This document shows, in pieces, positions 9,184 to 17,166 of a stretch of 42,030 bases of DNA (within the stretch, counting starts at the first letter, position 1; every line of letters begins with the position of its first letter). The stretch is taken from assembly GCA_002483285.1 (NCBI GenBank), contig DLHP01000018.1, positions 1 through 42,030 of the forward strand. The letters run 5' to 3'. This DNA is from Flavobacterium sp. UBA7665. GTDB taxonomy: Bacteria > Bacteroidota > Bacteroidia > Flavobacteriales > Flavobacteriaceae. The translations under genes were made by a program, and so were the position numbers. Below the pieces are notes generated by a model. It ran no database searches. It saw only the letters and a list, made by a program, of their open reading frames with translations, and was not told the origin of the DNA.

Positions 9184-9945
9184 CTATAAGGCTTTAATCA
9201 ATTCCTGTAATTTTTCTTTCTTACTCTGCGCAATCGGGATGTTGCTGTTGTCGGCCATAATCACGTAGCCGCCGTCGTTCTTAATGTACGATTTGAGGTA
9301 GGCGAGGTTAATCAGGTGCGACTGGTGCACGCGCTCAAAGCCGTGTTCGGTGAGCAACTCCTCGTATTCCTTGAGCGTTCGCGAAATCAACACCGGCTTG
9401 TGGTTCTTGATGAAAAACTGGGTGTAGTTGACTTTGGCCTCGCAGCGGATGATGTCGGCCACCTCAAACAAATGGATGCCATCACTCGTTGACAGCGCAA
9501 TCCGTTTGTAATTGTCTACCTTCTTGCGGATGTTCTCCAAAAGCAAATCGATGTGTTCAAACGAATTGGTTTTTCCCGTCGCTTCCTTGATTTTGGCGAT
9601 GGTGTGTTGCAATTCCTCAAAATCCACCGGCTTAAGCAGAAAATCGAGTGCGCTGAACCGAAAAGCTTTGACCGCATACTGCTCATGTGCCGTAATAAAA
9701 ACAATGTGCGCATTGATCTTTCCGTCGTTCGCACTGAGTTTTTCGAGGATGTCGAAACCCGTACCATCACTGAGGTGAATGTCCAGGAAAATCACCTGCG
9801 GTTTGAGTTTGCTGATGGCGGCAATGCCGGTCTTGACACTGTCGGCTTCACCAATAATCGCGATGTCGTTGGTGTATCGGTCTAAAAGCGCTTTCAAACC
9901 GGTGCGTAAGTGTTGGTCGTCGTCTACGAGTAATGCTGTGATCAT
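9184..9945 (-). CDS. LytTR-family response regulator
   Basis: This is a 253-residue cytoplasmic transcription regulator. Residues 1-125 are a receiver domain with the acidic pocket D8-D9-D10, the phospho-acceptor D55 (VIFLDIHL), a conserved Thr (VFITAHE) and the Lys of DFLLKPVDF. Residues from about 150 to 250 are a LytTR DNA-binding domain (DIIRCEAKVNYTQFF, then HQSHLINLAYLKSY). It lies 11 bp downstream of the histidine kinase gene, its evident partner. Family knowledge: LytTR regulators bind paired direct repeats upstream of targets; no such sites were identified here. The LRR gene directly downstream is the closest candidate target. Confidence 0.93.
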   Translation of the reverse strand: MITALLVDDDQHLRTGLKALLDRYTNDIAIIGEADSVKTGIAAISKLKPQVIFLDIHLSDGTGFDILEKLSANDGKINAHIVFITAHEQYAVKAFRFSALDFLLKPVDFEELQHTIAKIKEATGKTNSFEHIDLLLENIRKKVDNYKRIALSTSDGIHLFEVADIIRCEAKVNYTQFFIKNHKPVLISRTLKEYEELLTEHGFERVHQSHLINLAYLKSYIKNDGGYVIMADNSNIPIAQSKKEKLQELIKAL

Positions 9946-9956
9946 GCGTTGGGGTT

Positions 9957-11879
9957 TTATGGGATGTATTGCACCGGAAGCCTCAACGTGACGCGGGTTC
10001 CCGATTTATTTTCTAATTCTTCTATGTCAATTTGTGCGGCTTTGGACGTGGTCGACTCCATCATTTCAAGCCGTTTTTTGGTAATCTCGAGCGCCATCGA
10101 TTTGTGCGCGGTGACCGAGTTTTCCTTGAGCAGTTTCGATTCGGATAATCCGATACCATTGTCGGTTACCGTACACAGCAGTTGGCCTTGCTGTACGTCG
10201 AAACGCACGTCGATTCGGCCATTGCCTTCCTTGGGCACGAGTCCGTGTAGGATGGCGTTTTCAACAAACGGCTGGATGAGCAATGGCGGCAAACCCATAT
10301 TGAATTCTACTTTCTCGGTCGATTCAATTTTGAACTCAAATTTGTGGTTGAACCTGAGCTGTTCGAGTTCGAGGTAATTCTGCAAACTTTCTATTTCCTT
10401 GTCGATCGGGATAAGCGAACCTTTCGAATATTCTAAGGTCAACCGCATCAATTTTGAAAATTTCGACAGGTATTTCAAGGCCGAATCCGTTCCGTTCTGC
10501 ACGATGAAACTCGAAATCGCGCCGAGACAATTGAACACGAAATGCGGGTTCATCTGTAGGTGTAGTGCTTTCTGTTCGTATTCGGCCACTTCTTTCTGTA
10601 AGGTCAGGCGGCGCTTCACCTGGCGGCGGTTGTAGATTACGAGCGCCAGGATGATGACCAGTAAGGCGGCCACGGTACTAAAAACCAACGACAATTGGTT
10701 GCGTTTGCTTTGTTCGGCTAGTAGCGCTTCTTTTTTGCGGTACTCAAAATCCATTTCGGCCTGCGCAAATTTCCGGGCGTTTTCCTGGTTGATGATGCTG
10801 TCGCGCGCCACGATGTAGCTTTTGTAGTGCTTAAAGGATTCGGCGGTATTGTTAAGCGAGCCGTAGAGTTCGCTCACGAGTTTCTCCGAATGGTAGGTTT
10901 GGTCGAGCACACCAATCTCGGTGGCATAAGCGAGCGATCGCTGTGCAAAAGGCATCGCCTCAGTGTATTTTTGCTGCGAAGCATACAGTTTCCCGATGTT
11001 GTACAGCGCAAGCGACGCGCCAAATTTATTCTGCATGCTTTCATACAATTCCAATGATTTCCGGTAACGGATTTCGGCCTCGGCAGCATTGTCCTGGTTG
11101 CGGTAATAATCGCCCAGGTAATTGTTGAGTAGCGCGAGGCCAATAGGGTTGGGGAATTTCGCAAAGGCTTGCAGGGCTTGGTTGTAATAGCCAAAAGCTT
11201 GTTCGGGTTTGCCGCTTTCAAAATAGATCACGCCAATGTTGGTGAGCGTCATCGCAGCGTTTGGCTCTTTGATTTCAGATTGCATCGCAGCCGCCTGCTT
11301 GAGATACTCGAGCGCCTTGGGATAATTGCCCTGCGATTTGTAAACAATCCCGATGTTGTTGAGCGCCTTAGAAATGCTCACCTTGTCTTTTGCCGATTCG
11401 TATAGTTTGAGCGCTTTCTGGTAATTTTCGAGCGCCATAAAATAGTTGCTCTGCTGGGTGTACACAACACCCATCGTGGCCAATGCTCGTGCCAGTCCTT
11501 GCTGAGCCAAAACATCTTTGTCGTTTTTATCGAGCAATCGGGTGTATTCGATTTGGGATTTTTGCAATTGCTGTATGGCTTCGGCATAGTTCCCTTTAAG
11601 GATTGATGCATTGCCCTGGTTAACCAAAGCTGCCGCCAATCCCTGGCTGTAACCGATTCGTTGCGATAGCGTCGCCGCCTTCATCGCATAAAATGCAGTC
11701 GAGTCGGCGTTGGAATTCCTGAAGTAGTACGCAAGCCCGTTCGACGCATTGACCCGCGCCGTATCGGTTGTGGCCCGTTCAAGCCTTTGCTGTAAGTCGG
11801 TCGCCGAATTGCCTTGGGCAAAACAAGTTCCCGAAACAAGACTTGCGGCGAAGATGGCGATGCTGAGTTTGGTTTTCAA
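9957..11879 (-). CDS. TPR-containing LytS-type sensor histidine kinase
   Basis: The start is set at the TTG at 11879 because it yields a clean signal peptide (M-K-T-K-L-S-I-A-I-F-A-A-S-L-V-S-G-T-C-F-A-Q), and a -7 promoter element lies at 11905-11912, inside the longer open frame. The 640-residue protein has about eight periplasmic TPR repeats (residues about 40-340), a short coiled coil, one membrane helix near 395-415 and a cytoplasmic His_kinase domain. The latter has the phospho-acceptor His near residue 446 (QMNPHFVFNCL) and an HATPase region with the N box (PLLIQPFVENAILHG) and G box (VTDNGIGLS). The periplasmic TPRs probably sense a protein or peptide partner. It is coupled to the LytTR regulator 11 bp downstream. 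Confidence 0.93.
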   Translation of the reverse strand: MKTKLSIAIFAASLVSGTCFAQGNSATDLQQRLERATTDTARVNASNGLAYYFRNSNADSTAFYAMKAATLSQRIGYSQGLAAALVNQGNASILKGNYAEAIQQLQKSQIEYTRLLDKNDKDVLAQQGLARALATMGVVYTQQSNYFMALENYQKALKLYESAKDKVSISKALNNIGIVYKSQGNYPKALEYLKQAAAMQSEIKEPNAAMTLTNIGVIYFESGKPEQAFGYYNQALQAFAKFPNPIGLALLNNYLGDYYRNQDNAAEAEIRYRKSLELYESMQNKFGASLALYNIGKLYASQQKYTEAMPFAQRSLAYATEIGVLDQTYHSEKLVSELYGSLNNTAESFKHYKSYIVARDSIINQENARKFAQAEMDFEYRKKEALLAEQSKRNQLSLVFSTVAALLVIILALVIYNRRQVKRRLTLQKEVAEYEQKALHLQMNPHFVFNCLGAISSFIVQNGTDSALKYLSKFSKLMRLTLEYSKGSLIPIDKEIESLQNYLELEQLRFNHKFEFKIESTEKVEFNMGLPPLLIQPFVENAILHGLVPKEGNGRIDVRFDVQQGQLLCTVTDNGIGLSESKLLKENSVTAHKSMALEITKKRLEMMESTTSKAAQIDIEELENKSGTRVTLRLPVQYIP

Positions 11880-11904
11880 GACAAGTTGTTTTAAGTTATC
11901 CAGA

Positions 11905-11912
11905 CAAATGTA
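11905..11912 (-). promoter_or_regulatory. -7 element of kinase operon
   Basis: TACATTTG on the minus strand matches TAnnTTTG. Transcription would start near 11898, leaving a leader of about 20 nt to the TTG start at 11879. No good -33 TTG is seen at the expected distance. Confidence 0.45.
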
Positions 11913-12003
11913 AGCCGCTGGTTTGGTTAAAATTCGGGTCAATTATTATTTGCTTTGTTCGGGTTATTATTCTACCCATTGGGTGCTTTCGGGGCAAAAA
12001 TAA

Positions 12004-12048
12004 GCCACGGACCCACGAATTAACTTGTCAATTTCGTGGATCCGTGGC
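12004..12048 (-). terminator. Long hairpin, probable terminator
   Basis: A stem of about 18 bp (GCCACGGACCCACGAATT from 12004, AATTTCGTGGATCCGTGGC ending 12048) has one mismatch and one bulge. On the minus strand it is followed by CTTATTTTTG, so it can terminate the gene ending at 12069. The stem is longer than other terminators in the window and could be a dispersed palindromic repeat. Confidence 0.55.
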
Positions 12049-12068
12049 AATAGGGTATCAGTATGGGG

Positions 12069-12512
12069 TTACTCGGTGGCGACGCCTGTAAAATGCGAAT
12101 GTTTTTCATCCAGCGGCACCATGCACTTGACATCGTTCTCACCGATGTACCATTCGAGACAGTAACCCAGCGGATCGATTTCTGGTTGCCCGAGCAATAT
12201 CTGGAACGCTTGGCGGATGCGGCTCGTATCTTCCATAAAGTTCTTGATGTAAAAAGTATTGAAGGTGCCTTTTTTTATGGTAAAAGTTTCAAGCCCGTAT
12301 TTTTCGGCTTCACCCGGTTCTATGAGGTCGGCGGCGGCTTTGTAAACAATCTGGCCTTCCTCGTTGGCTCTTGAAATTCCAAAAAAGCGTCTTTTTTCTT
12401 TTTCGGGAAGCATCGCATGGAGTTGAATGTGCGCGCGTTCTACGTCTTCAGGGAAATGTTTGGCCGTAACGCAAACTACTTTGATGTCTTCAGATAAATT
12501 GAAACTGTCCAT
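12069..12512 (-). CDS. GyrI-like effector-binding domain protein
   Basis: This 147-residue cytoplasmic protein has no signal peptide and no DNA-binding domain. Its length and pattern (FPEDVERAHIQLHAML near the start, FFGISRANEEGQIVYKAA in the middle, LEWYIGENDVKCMVPL at the end) fit the GyrI/AraC effector-binding fold, in which a Glu near the C-terminal strand binds small hydrophobic ligands. Similar stand-alone proteins in flavobacteria are often labelled transcriptional regulator without evidence. It is transcribed alone, away from the CotH gene, with a hairpin downstream. The family assignment is by overall resemblance. Confidence 0.6.
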   Translation of the reverse strand: MDSFNLSEDIKVVCVTAKHFPEDVERAHIQLHAMLPEKEKRRFFGISRANEEGQIVYKAAADLIEPGEAEKYGLETFTIKKGTFNTFYIKNFMEDTSRIRQAFQILLGQPEIDPLGYCLEWYIGENDVKCMVPLDEKHSHFTGVATE

Positions 12513-12663
12513 ATTGAGTCATTGTGTTTGCTCAAATTTAAACAATTTTAACGTAAAGGCAGGATGGGCTGTGCACTAAATTCACTTATTTTTTTGCAAC
12601 ATTCCATAGCTTTGTTCGGTGAATCGGGCCATGACCGCACTTTTTTAAATGCGGGCTTATCGT

Positions 12664-12671
12664 TACATTTG
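12664..12671 (+). promoter_or_regulatory. -7 element of CotH gene
   Basis: TACATTTG matches TAnnTTTG. Transcription would begin near 12678, nine bases before the ATG at 12687. This rules out the longer open frame from 12564 as the translated form. Confidence 0.45.
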
Positions 12672-12686
12672 ACGAAAATACCTGTT

Positions 12687-14726
12687 ATGTTTAGAATGTC
12701 TCAGAAGGTTTTCCGTCGCAGCGGATGGGTACTCGTGTCACTGTTATTTGCCGTGAGCCTCCAGGCGCAGGTTTTTACCGACAGTAACCTGCCCATTGTC
12801 ATCATCAATACCGATGGCAACCAAAGCATCCCCGACGATCCGCGCGTTTTGGCTACGATGAAAATCATCCGTAACGAGGACGGCAGCCGCAATTACCTTA
12901 CCGACCAGAACAACAATTACGCACTCGATTACAACGGACGCATCAGCATAGAAATCAGGGGTTCGTCGTCGCAATCGTTGCCCAAGAAAGGCTACGGTTT
13001 CACGACGCTTCAGGCAGATAACACCACCAACAACAACGTCAAATTACTCGGTATGCCCAGTGAAAATGACTGGATTTTAAATGGATTGGCATTCGACCCG
13101 TCGCTGATCCGCGATTACCTGTCGTACAATCTCTCGCGTCAAATGGGCAATTATGCGCCCCGTACCCAATATTGTGAAGTGGTCATCAACGGCGCGTACA
13201 ATGGTTTGTATGTGTTGCAGGAAAAAATCAAGGCCGACAGCAACCGCGTCAACATCCTTAAAATCACCACCACCGACAACACCACGCCCAACCTATCCGG
13301 CGGTTACATCACCAAAGCCGACAAAACCACAGGAGGCGATCCCGTAGCCTGGACCATGTCATCCTATGCAGGATCTACCGACTTTATTCACGATTTGCCC
13401 AAACCTGAAGAGGTGACCCCGCAACAGCAATCGTATATTCGGGCGCAGTTTTCATCGCTTGCATTGGCTGCCCGTACCAACAATACGAGTGTGACAACAG
13501 GATATCCGTCTGTGATTGACGTGCCGTCGTTTGTAGATTTTATGATCAGCAACGAACTCGCTTCTAATGCCGACGGGTATCAAATCAGCACCTATTTCCA
13601 TAAGGACCGTGGCGGCAAGTTGCGCGCCGGTCCTGTTTGGGATTTCAACCTCACGTACGGCAATGACCTTTTTGATTGGGGATTTGATCGCAGCAAGACC
13701 GATGTCTGGCAATTCTCCAATGGCGACAACGAAGGCGCGAAATTCTGGACCGACCTGTTCAACGAGCCCACCTTCAAGTGTTATTTTTCACGAAGATGGC
13801 ATGAGCTTACCGATGCCGGGCAACCGCTCAAACACAGCCAGATTTCTGATTTTATCGACACCACGGTAAGCCAGATCGCAGAAGCCGCCGTCAGGGAACA
13901 TCAAAAGTGGGGCACGGTACCCAACCTTACCGGTGAAATCGATAACCTCAAGACATTCCTGGATATCCGAATCGATTGGATGACCGAACATTTGGGATCT
14001 TTTACAGCTTGTAGCGATATCGCGTTGCCCTCACTCGTTATTTGTAAGATCAATTACAATCCCGGGATTTCGCCCGATTTTCCGGAAAGCAACGACCAGG
14101 AATTTATAGAAATCAAGAACACCGGGACAACCGCCGCAAACCTTAGTGGTTTTTACTTTGGGGAATTGGGTATTTCGTATCAGTTTCCGGCAAATGCGTC
14201 TCTTGCGGCAGGAACAAGTTTGTTTCTGGCGAGCAACCCTTCGGTGTTTCAGACGCAATACGGGCTTGTGGCATTTGGACAGTTTACCCGAAATTTGTCG
14301 AACGGTTCGCAAAAGCTCTTATTGGCCGACGGATTTGGCAATGTTGTGGACTTTGTAGAATATGATGATGACGCGCCTTGGCCAGACGCCGATGGTAACG
14401 GCAATTACCTGCAACTCATCAGTACTTCGCTAGACAACGCATTGGCTTCGAGCTGGATGGCTTCTAACAATACTGTTTTGGCCACCGATTCCATCATGGG
14501 CAATCGTTTTATGGCGTACCCAAATCCGGTCAAAGACCAATTGACTATCAGCGATGCCAACGGAATCGAATCGGTCAGTATTTACACCGTTTCAGGCCAG
14601 GAAATTTATCAGATGACTACCACAGCAGAACAGCTCACCATTGATTGTAGCAGTTTTGCCAAGGGATTGTATTTGCTTAAGGTAACCGATCGTGTGGGTA
14701 CCGGTATCCAAAAAATAATCAGGTAA
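12687..14726 (+). CDS. CotH kinase-like, lamin-tail, T9SS protein
   Basis: The protein is 679 residues from the ATG at 12687, with an ATG at 12696 equally possible; either gives a signal peptide ending VSLQAQ. Residues of about 30-440 are a CotH kinase-like domain with the family landmarks IRGSSSQSLPKKGYGF, LNGLAFDPSLIRDYLS, NGLYVLQEKIKAD and the acidic AGPVWDFNLTYGND. In Bacillus, CotH phosphorylates spore coat proteins; secreted bacterial relatives are uncharacterised. Residues of about 450-570 form a lamin tail (LTD) domain (QEFIEIKNTGTTAANLSG). A T9SS type A sorting domain closes the protein (AYPNPVKDQLTI to QKIIR). Its stop overlaps the start of the K+ channel gene by one base. Confidence 0.88.
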   Translation: MFRMSQKVFRRSGWVLVSLLFAVSLQAQVFTDSNLPIVIINTDGNQSIPDDPRVLATMKIIRNEDGSRNYLTDQNNNYALDYNGRISIEIRGSSSQSLPKKGYGFTTLQADNTTNNNVKLLGMPSENDWILNGLAFDPSLIRDYLSYNLSRQMGNYAPRTQYCEVVINGAYNGLYVLQEKIKADSNRVNILKITTTDNTTPNLSGGYITKADKTTGGDPVAWTMSSYAGSTDFIHDLPKPEEVTPQQQSYIRAQFSSLALAARTNNTSVTTGYPSVIDVPSFVDFMISNELASNADGYQISTYFHKDRGGKLRAGPVWDFNLTYGNDLFDWGFDRSKTDVWQFSNGDNEGAKFWTDLFNEPTFKCYFSRRWHELTDAGQPLKHSQISDFIDTTVSQIAEAAVREHQKWGTVPNLTGEIDNLKTFLDIRIDWMTEHLGSFTACSDIALPSLVICKINYNPGISPDFPESNDQEFIEIKNTGTTAANLSGFYFGELGISYQFPANASLAAGTSLFLASNPSVFQTQYGLVAFGQFTRNLSNGSQKLLLADGFGNVVDFVEYDDDAPWPDADGNGNYLQLISTSLDNALASSWMASNNTVLATDSIMGNRFMAYPNPVKDQLTISDANGIESVSIYTVSGQEIYQMTTTAEQLTIDCSSFAKGLYLLKVTDRVGTGIQKIIR

Positions 14727-15688
14727 TGAGCCGATTCAAGAAAATCAACAGCAAGGCCAAGGCCGAGGCCAATTCGGGTTTCGGGACCAACCCGAACAGT
14801 TACGGCGGGCGTTTTGTCAATAAGGATGGATCGGCCAACATCCAGAAGCGCGGGATGCACTTTTTGCACCGCATCAGTTGGTACCATACGATGATCGATA
14901 TGCCGCGTTGGAAATTCCTTGGTATTTTGTTTGCGTTTTACATTGGCGTGAATTTCCTTTTTGCAAGCATTTATTATTTGATTGGCGTGCAATACCTTGA
15001 TGGGATTGACCCAAAAGGATCGGAACTACTCAAATTTGGCAAGGCGTATTTTTTTAGCGCGCAGACGTTTACTACCGTAGGTTACGGACACATCAGCCCG
15101 AATGGGTTTTTGACGAGTTCGCTCGCCGCAGCCGAAGCTTTGGTGGGATTGTTGAGTTTTGCCATTGCCACCGGATTGTTCTTTGGACGGTTCAGCAAGC
15201 CTACCGCGTTCCTCAAGTTCTCGCACAATGCACTGGTGGCGCCTTACAAAGATGGGATGGCCATCATGATGCGACTCGTACCCTACAAGAATACCAACCT
15301 CACCGATGCCGAGGCCAAAATGACCGTAGGAATGGCCGTCGAGGAAAATGGAAAAATGGTCAATAAATTCTACTCGCTCGAATTAGAAATGAGCCGTATC
15401 AATGCGCTAACATTGAGCTGGACTTTGGTGCATCCGATTAATGAGAACAGCCCGTTTTACAATTTTACCGAAGCCGACTTTAGCACTATTGAAGGCGAAA
15501 TTCTTGTGTTTGTAAAGGCTTTCGACGATATGTTCTCCACAACCGTTGCCGCTTCCACGTCCTATCTTTTTGAGGAGTTTGTCTACGGCGCCAAGTTTGA
15601 GCTGATGTATGCCGAAAACAGCGACAACACCAAAACAATCCTTTATTTGGATAAGCTCAACGCGCATTATAAGATTGATGGGCAATAA
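14726..15688 (+). CDS. Inward-rectifier potassium channel (KirBac type)
   Basis: This 320-residue inner membrane protein has the Kir layout: an amphipathic N-terminal slide region, TM1 (about residues 65-88), pore helix with selectivity filter TTVGYGH (about 113-119), TM2 (about 132-157) and a cytoplasmic immunoglobulin-like IRK domain to the end. The filter is the canonical K+ signature. Length fits prokaryotic Kir channels. The start ATG overlaps the CotH stop (TAATG), so translation is probably coupled. The long basic N-terminus (SRFKKINSKAKAEA) is cytoplasmic. Gating ligands cannot be read from the sequence. Confidence 0.93.
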   Translation: MSRFKKINSKAKAEANSGFGTNPNSYGGRFVNKDGSANIQKRGMHFLHRISWYHTMIDMPRWKFLGILFAFYIGVNFLFASIYYLIGVQYLDGIDPKGSELLKFGKAYFFSAQTFTTVGYGHISPNGFLTSSLAAAEALVGLLSFAIATGLFFGRFSKPTAFLKFSHNALVAPYKDGMAIMMRLVPYKNTNLTDAEAKMTVGMAVEENGKMVNKFYSLELEMSRINALTLSWTLVHPINENSPFYNFTEADFSTIEGEILVFVKAFDDMFSTTVAASTSYLFEEFVYGAKFELMYAENSDNTKTILYLDKLNAHYKIDGQ

Positions 15689-15689
15689 A

Positions 15690-15710
15690 AAAGTCCCTTA
15701 TCGGGACTTT
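15690..15710. terminator. Bidirectional intrinsic terminator
   Basis: AAAGTCCC (15690-15697) pairs with GGGACTTT (15703-15710) around a TTATC loop, with an A tract on the left. It lies between convergent genes. Confidence 0.75.
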
Positions 15711-15712
15711 GA

Positions 15713-16252
15713 TTATTTGACGGTAAATTCGGTCTTGACACTTACTTTATTAGAAACCTTGCTTTTGACCACCGAAGGAATCGAAATATCATAATCGCTA
15801 GCGTTTACGGTAAAATTACAAACGATTTCTATCCCCGAATCGGTGCGTCGGATTTTGGCCGGAACACTGATTTCTTTGGTTTTCCCGTGCAATTCGAGTT
15901 TCCCTTTGATAGTGTAGTCTTTGGCGGCGTCGGTAAGTGCAGCGGCGTTGAAGCCTTCAATTTTCCCTTTAAAGGTAGATTTTGGATAGGTGTCGCTTTC
16001 TACATAGTTTTCGTTGAAATGCTCTTCCATCAGCGCCAGTTTGAACCTGAAACCTTTCATGAGCGCCAGGCTTGCAATTTCTCCGGTCTTGGCATTGAGC
16101 ACACAAGTAACGCCGTCGTTTTTTCCTTTTACTTCTTCGAACGCGGGAACCGAGGCTTCGAATATAATCTTCCCAGTTTTGGTAATCATTTTATCCTGCG
16201 CGACTGCAACGGCAACTACAAGTAAAGTGGCCATTAAGAATATTTTTTTCAT
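15713..16252 (-). CDS. YceI-family periplasmic protein
   Basis: This 179-residue protein has a signal peptide (MKKIFLMATLLVVAVAVAQ) and a YceI domain: GKIIFEASVPAFEEVKG, a central MEEHFNENYVESDTYPKSTFKG stretch, then GKLELHGKTKEISVPAKI, which is the family's conserved strand pattern. YceI proteins are lipocalin-like barrels that bind isoprenoid lipids. It lies 12 bp downstream of a small c-type cytochrome gene on the same strand, so the two are cotranscribed. The partner operon on the other strand encodes OB-fold and DUF5777 proteins, which often accompany YceI in flavobacteria. Confidence 0.9.
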   Translation of the reverse strand: MKKIFLMATLLVVAVAVAQDKMITKTGKIIFEASVPAFEEVKGKNDGVTCVLNAKTGEIASLALMKGFRFKLALMEEHFNENYVESDTYPKSTFKGKIEGFNAAALTDAAKDYTIKGKLELHGKTKEISVPAKIRRTDSGIEIVCNFTVNASDYDISIPSVVKSKVSNKVSVKTEFTVK

Positions 16253-16264
16253 TTTCTTTTCTTT

Positions 16265-16627
16265 TTAAGGTTGTAGACCTTGCGCTTTCCACAAGGCAAT
16301 CAGGTTGATTGAAGATTGTGGCAGTCTGGTACCACCAAGCGGCATCATGCCTTCGGCGCCTTGCTCTCTGGAGATTCGGTCGATCAAAGGACGATTGGTG
16401 ATGGCGTCTTTTAAGGCTTCGTAATTGGCTAGTGACATCGGCGCTCCATTTTCCGGAGGGCTTTTGTGGCATCCCAAACAATTGTTGTCGATAATGGGTT
16501 TGATGTCACGCGCATACGAAACGATGCCCACGGGTGACGGCTCTAAAAGGTCGGCCGTGCTGTTGTTGGAGCAGCCCATTGCAATAAAACCAAGGGCTGG
16601 CCAGATGAGTTGCATTTTTAATTTCAT
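16265..16627 (-). CDS. Small c-type cytochrome lipoprotein
   Basis: This 120-residue protein has a lipoprotein signal (GFIAMGC, Cys 19) and one heme-attachment motif CLGCH near residue 51. A methionine pair (AEGMMPLGG) in the second half is the likely axial ligand. The sequence YARDIKPIIDNNCLGCHKSPPENGAPMSL is typical of the small planctomycete-type/C-terminal cytochrome domains that sense or shuttle electrons. It is first in a two-gene unit with YceI and has its own promoter in the divergent intergenic region. The electron partner is unknown. Confidence 0.88.
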   Translation of the reverse strand: MKLKMQLIWPALGFIAMGCSNNSTADLLEPSPVGIVSYARDIKPIIDNNCLGCHKSPPENGAPMSLANYEALKDAITNRPLIDRISREQGAEGMMPLGGTRLPQSSINLIALWKAQGLQP

Positions 16628-16643
16628 TTTTCATAGTTTTTTT

Positions 16644-16677
16644 CAAAAATAAATAAATATTCGCTTAAAATTTCAAA
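16644..16677 (-). promoter_or_regulatory. Promoter of cytochrome-YceI unit
   Basis: On the minus strand, TTTG (16677-16674) and TATTTTTG (16651-16644) are separated by 22 bases, matching the Bacteroidota consensus. Transcription would start near 16637, 10 nt before the ATG. Confidence 0.55.
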
Positions 16678-16688
16678 AAAAATATAAT

Positions 16689-16696
16689 TAAATTTG
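16689..16696 (+). promoter_or_regulatory. -7 element of OB-fold gene
   Basis: TAAATTTG matches TAnnTTTG. It is about 20 nt upstream of the ATG at 16717 and only 12 bp from the opposing promoter, so the two divergent units share a very short control region. Confidence 0.5.
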
Positions 16697-16716
16697 GCTT
16701 AAAATTGCTTAAAAAA

Positions 16717-17100
16717 ATGAAAAAGAAAATTATGATTAGCCTGGCGGTGCTAGCCGTCATTGGTGTTGGTTTGTACTTTTATATGTACAAGGGCCATCGC
16801 GACATTGCCTCCGAACAAGTCCATTTCAATGTGACCGTTGCCCAGCTGCAGCAGCAGTTTTTAGCAGATCCCACTAAAGCGAACGCACAGTATGCAGACC
16901 AAACGATTGCCGTTTCTGGTTTGGTTACTGCTGTAGATGAATCCAACCATTTGGTGGTTATCGATGAGAAATTGTCGGTTGCTTTTAAGGAAAACCACAC
17001 CCTAACGCCACAACAGCGTGTTGGTGTCAAGGGGCGTTTTGTGGGTTATGACGATTTGCTTGAAGAATTCAAGATGGACCAAGCCACTATCGTTGATTAG
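16717..17100 (+). CDS. Membrane-anchored OB-fold (tRNA_anti-like) protein
   Basis: This 127-residue protein starts at the ATG at 16717; the open frame extends upstream only through a TTG next to the promoter. It has one N-terminal membrane helix (IMISLAVLAVIGVGLYFYMY) and a periplasmic domain. Residues of about 60-125 (TIAVSGLVTAVDES, then RVGVKGRFVGYDDLLEEFKMDQATIV) have the strand pattern of the OB-fold tRNA_anti-like family. Family members in flavobacteria usually sit beside YceI and DUF5777 genes, as here. Ligand and function are unknown. Confidence 0.8.
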   Translation: MKKKIMISLAVLAVIGVGLYFYMYKGHRDIASEQVHFNVTVAQLQQQFLADPTKANAQYADQTIAVSGLVTAVDESNHLVVIDEKLSVAFKENHTLTPQQRVGVKGRFVGYDDLLEEFKMDQATIVD

Positions 17101-17166
17101 ATGCGACAATTCTTAAGAATATCAGTAGCAATGCAAACCCAATTAATCTAAATCCAACCAAACATT

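Noticed and set aside
11880..11942. Longer N-terminus of the histidine kinase from a TTG at 11942
   Set aside because: It would place residues before the signal peptide and contains the -7 element TACATTTG.
12564..12686. N-terminal extension of the CotH protein
   Set aside because: A -7 promoter element lies inside it and the signal peptide starts at the ATG at 12687 or 12696.
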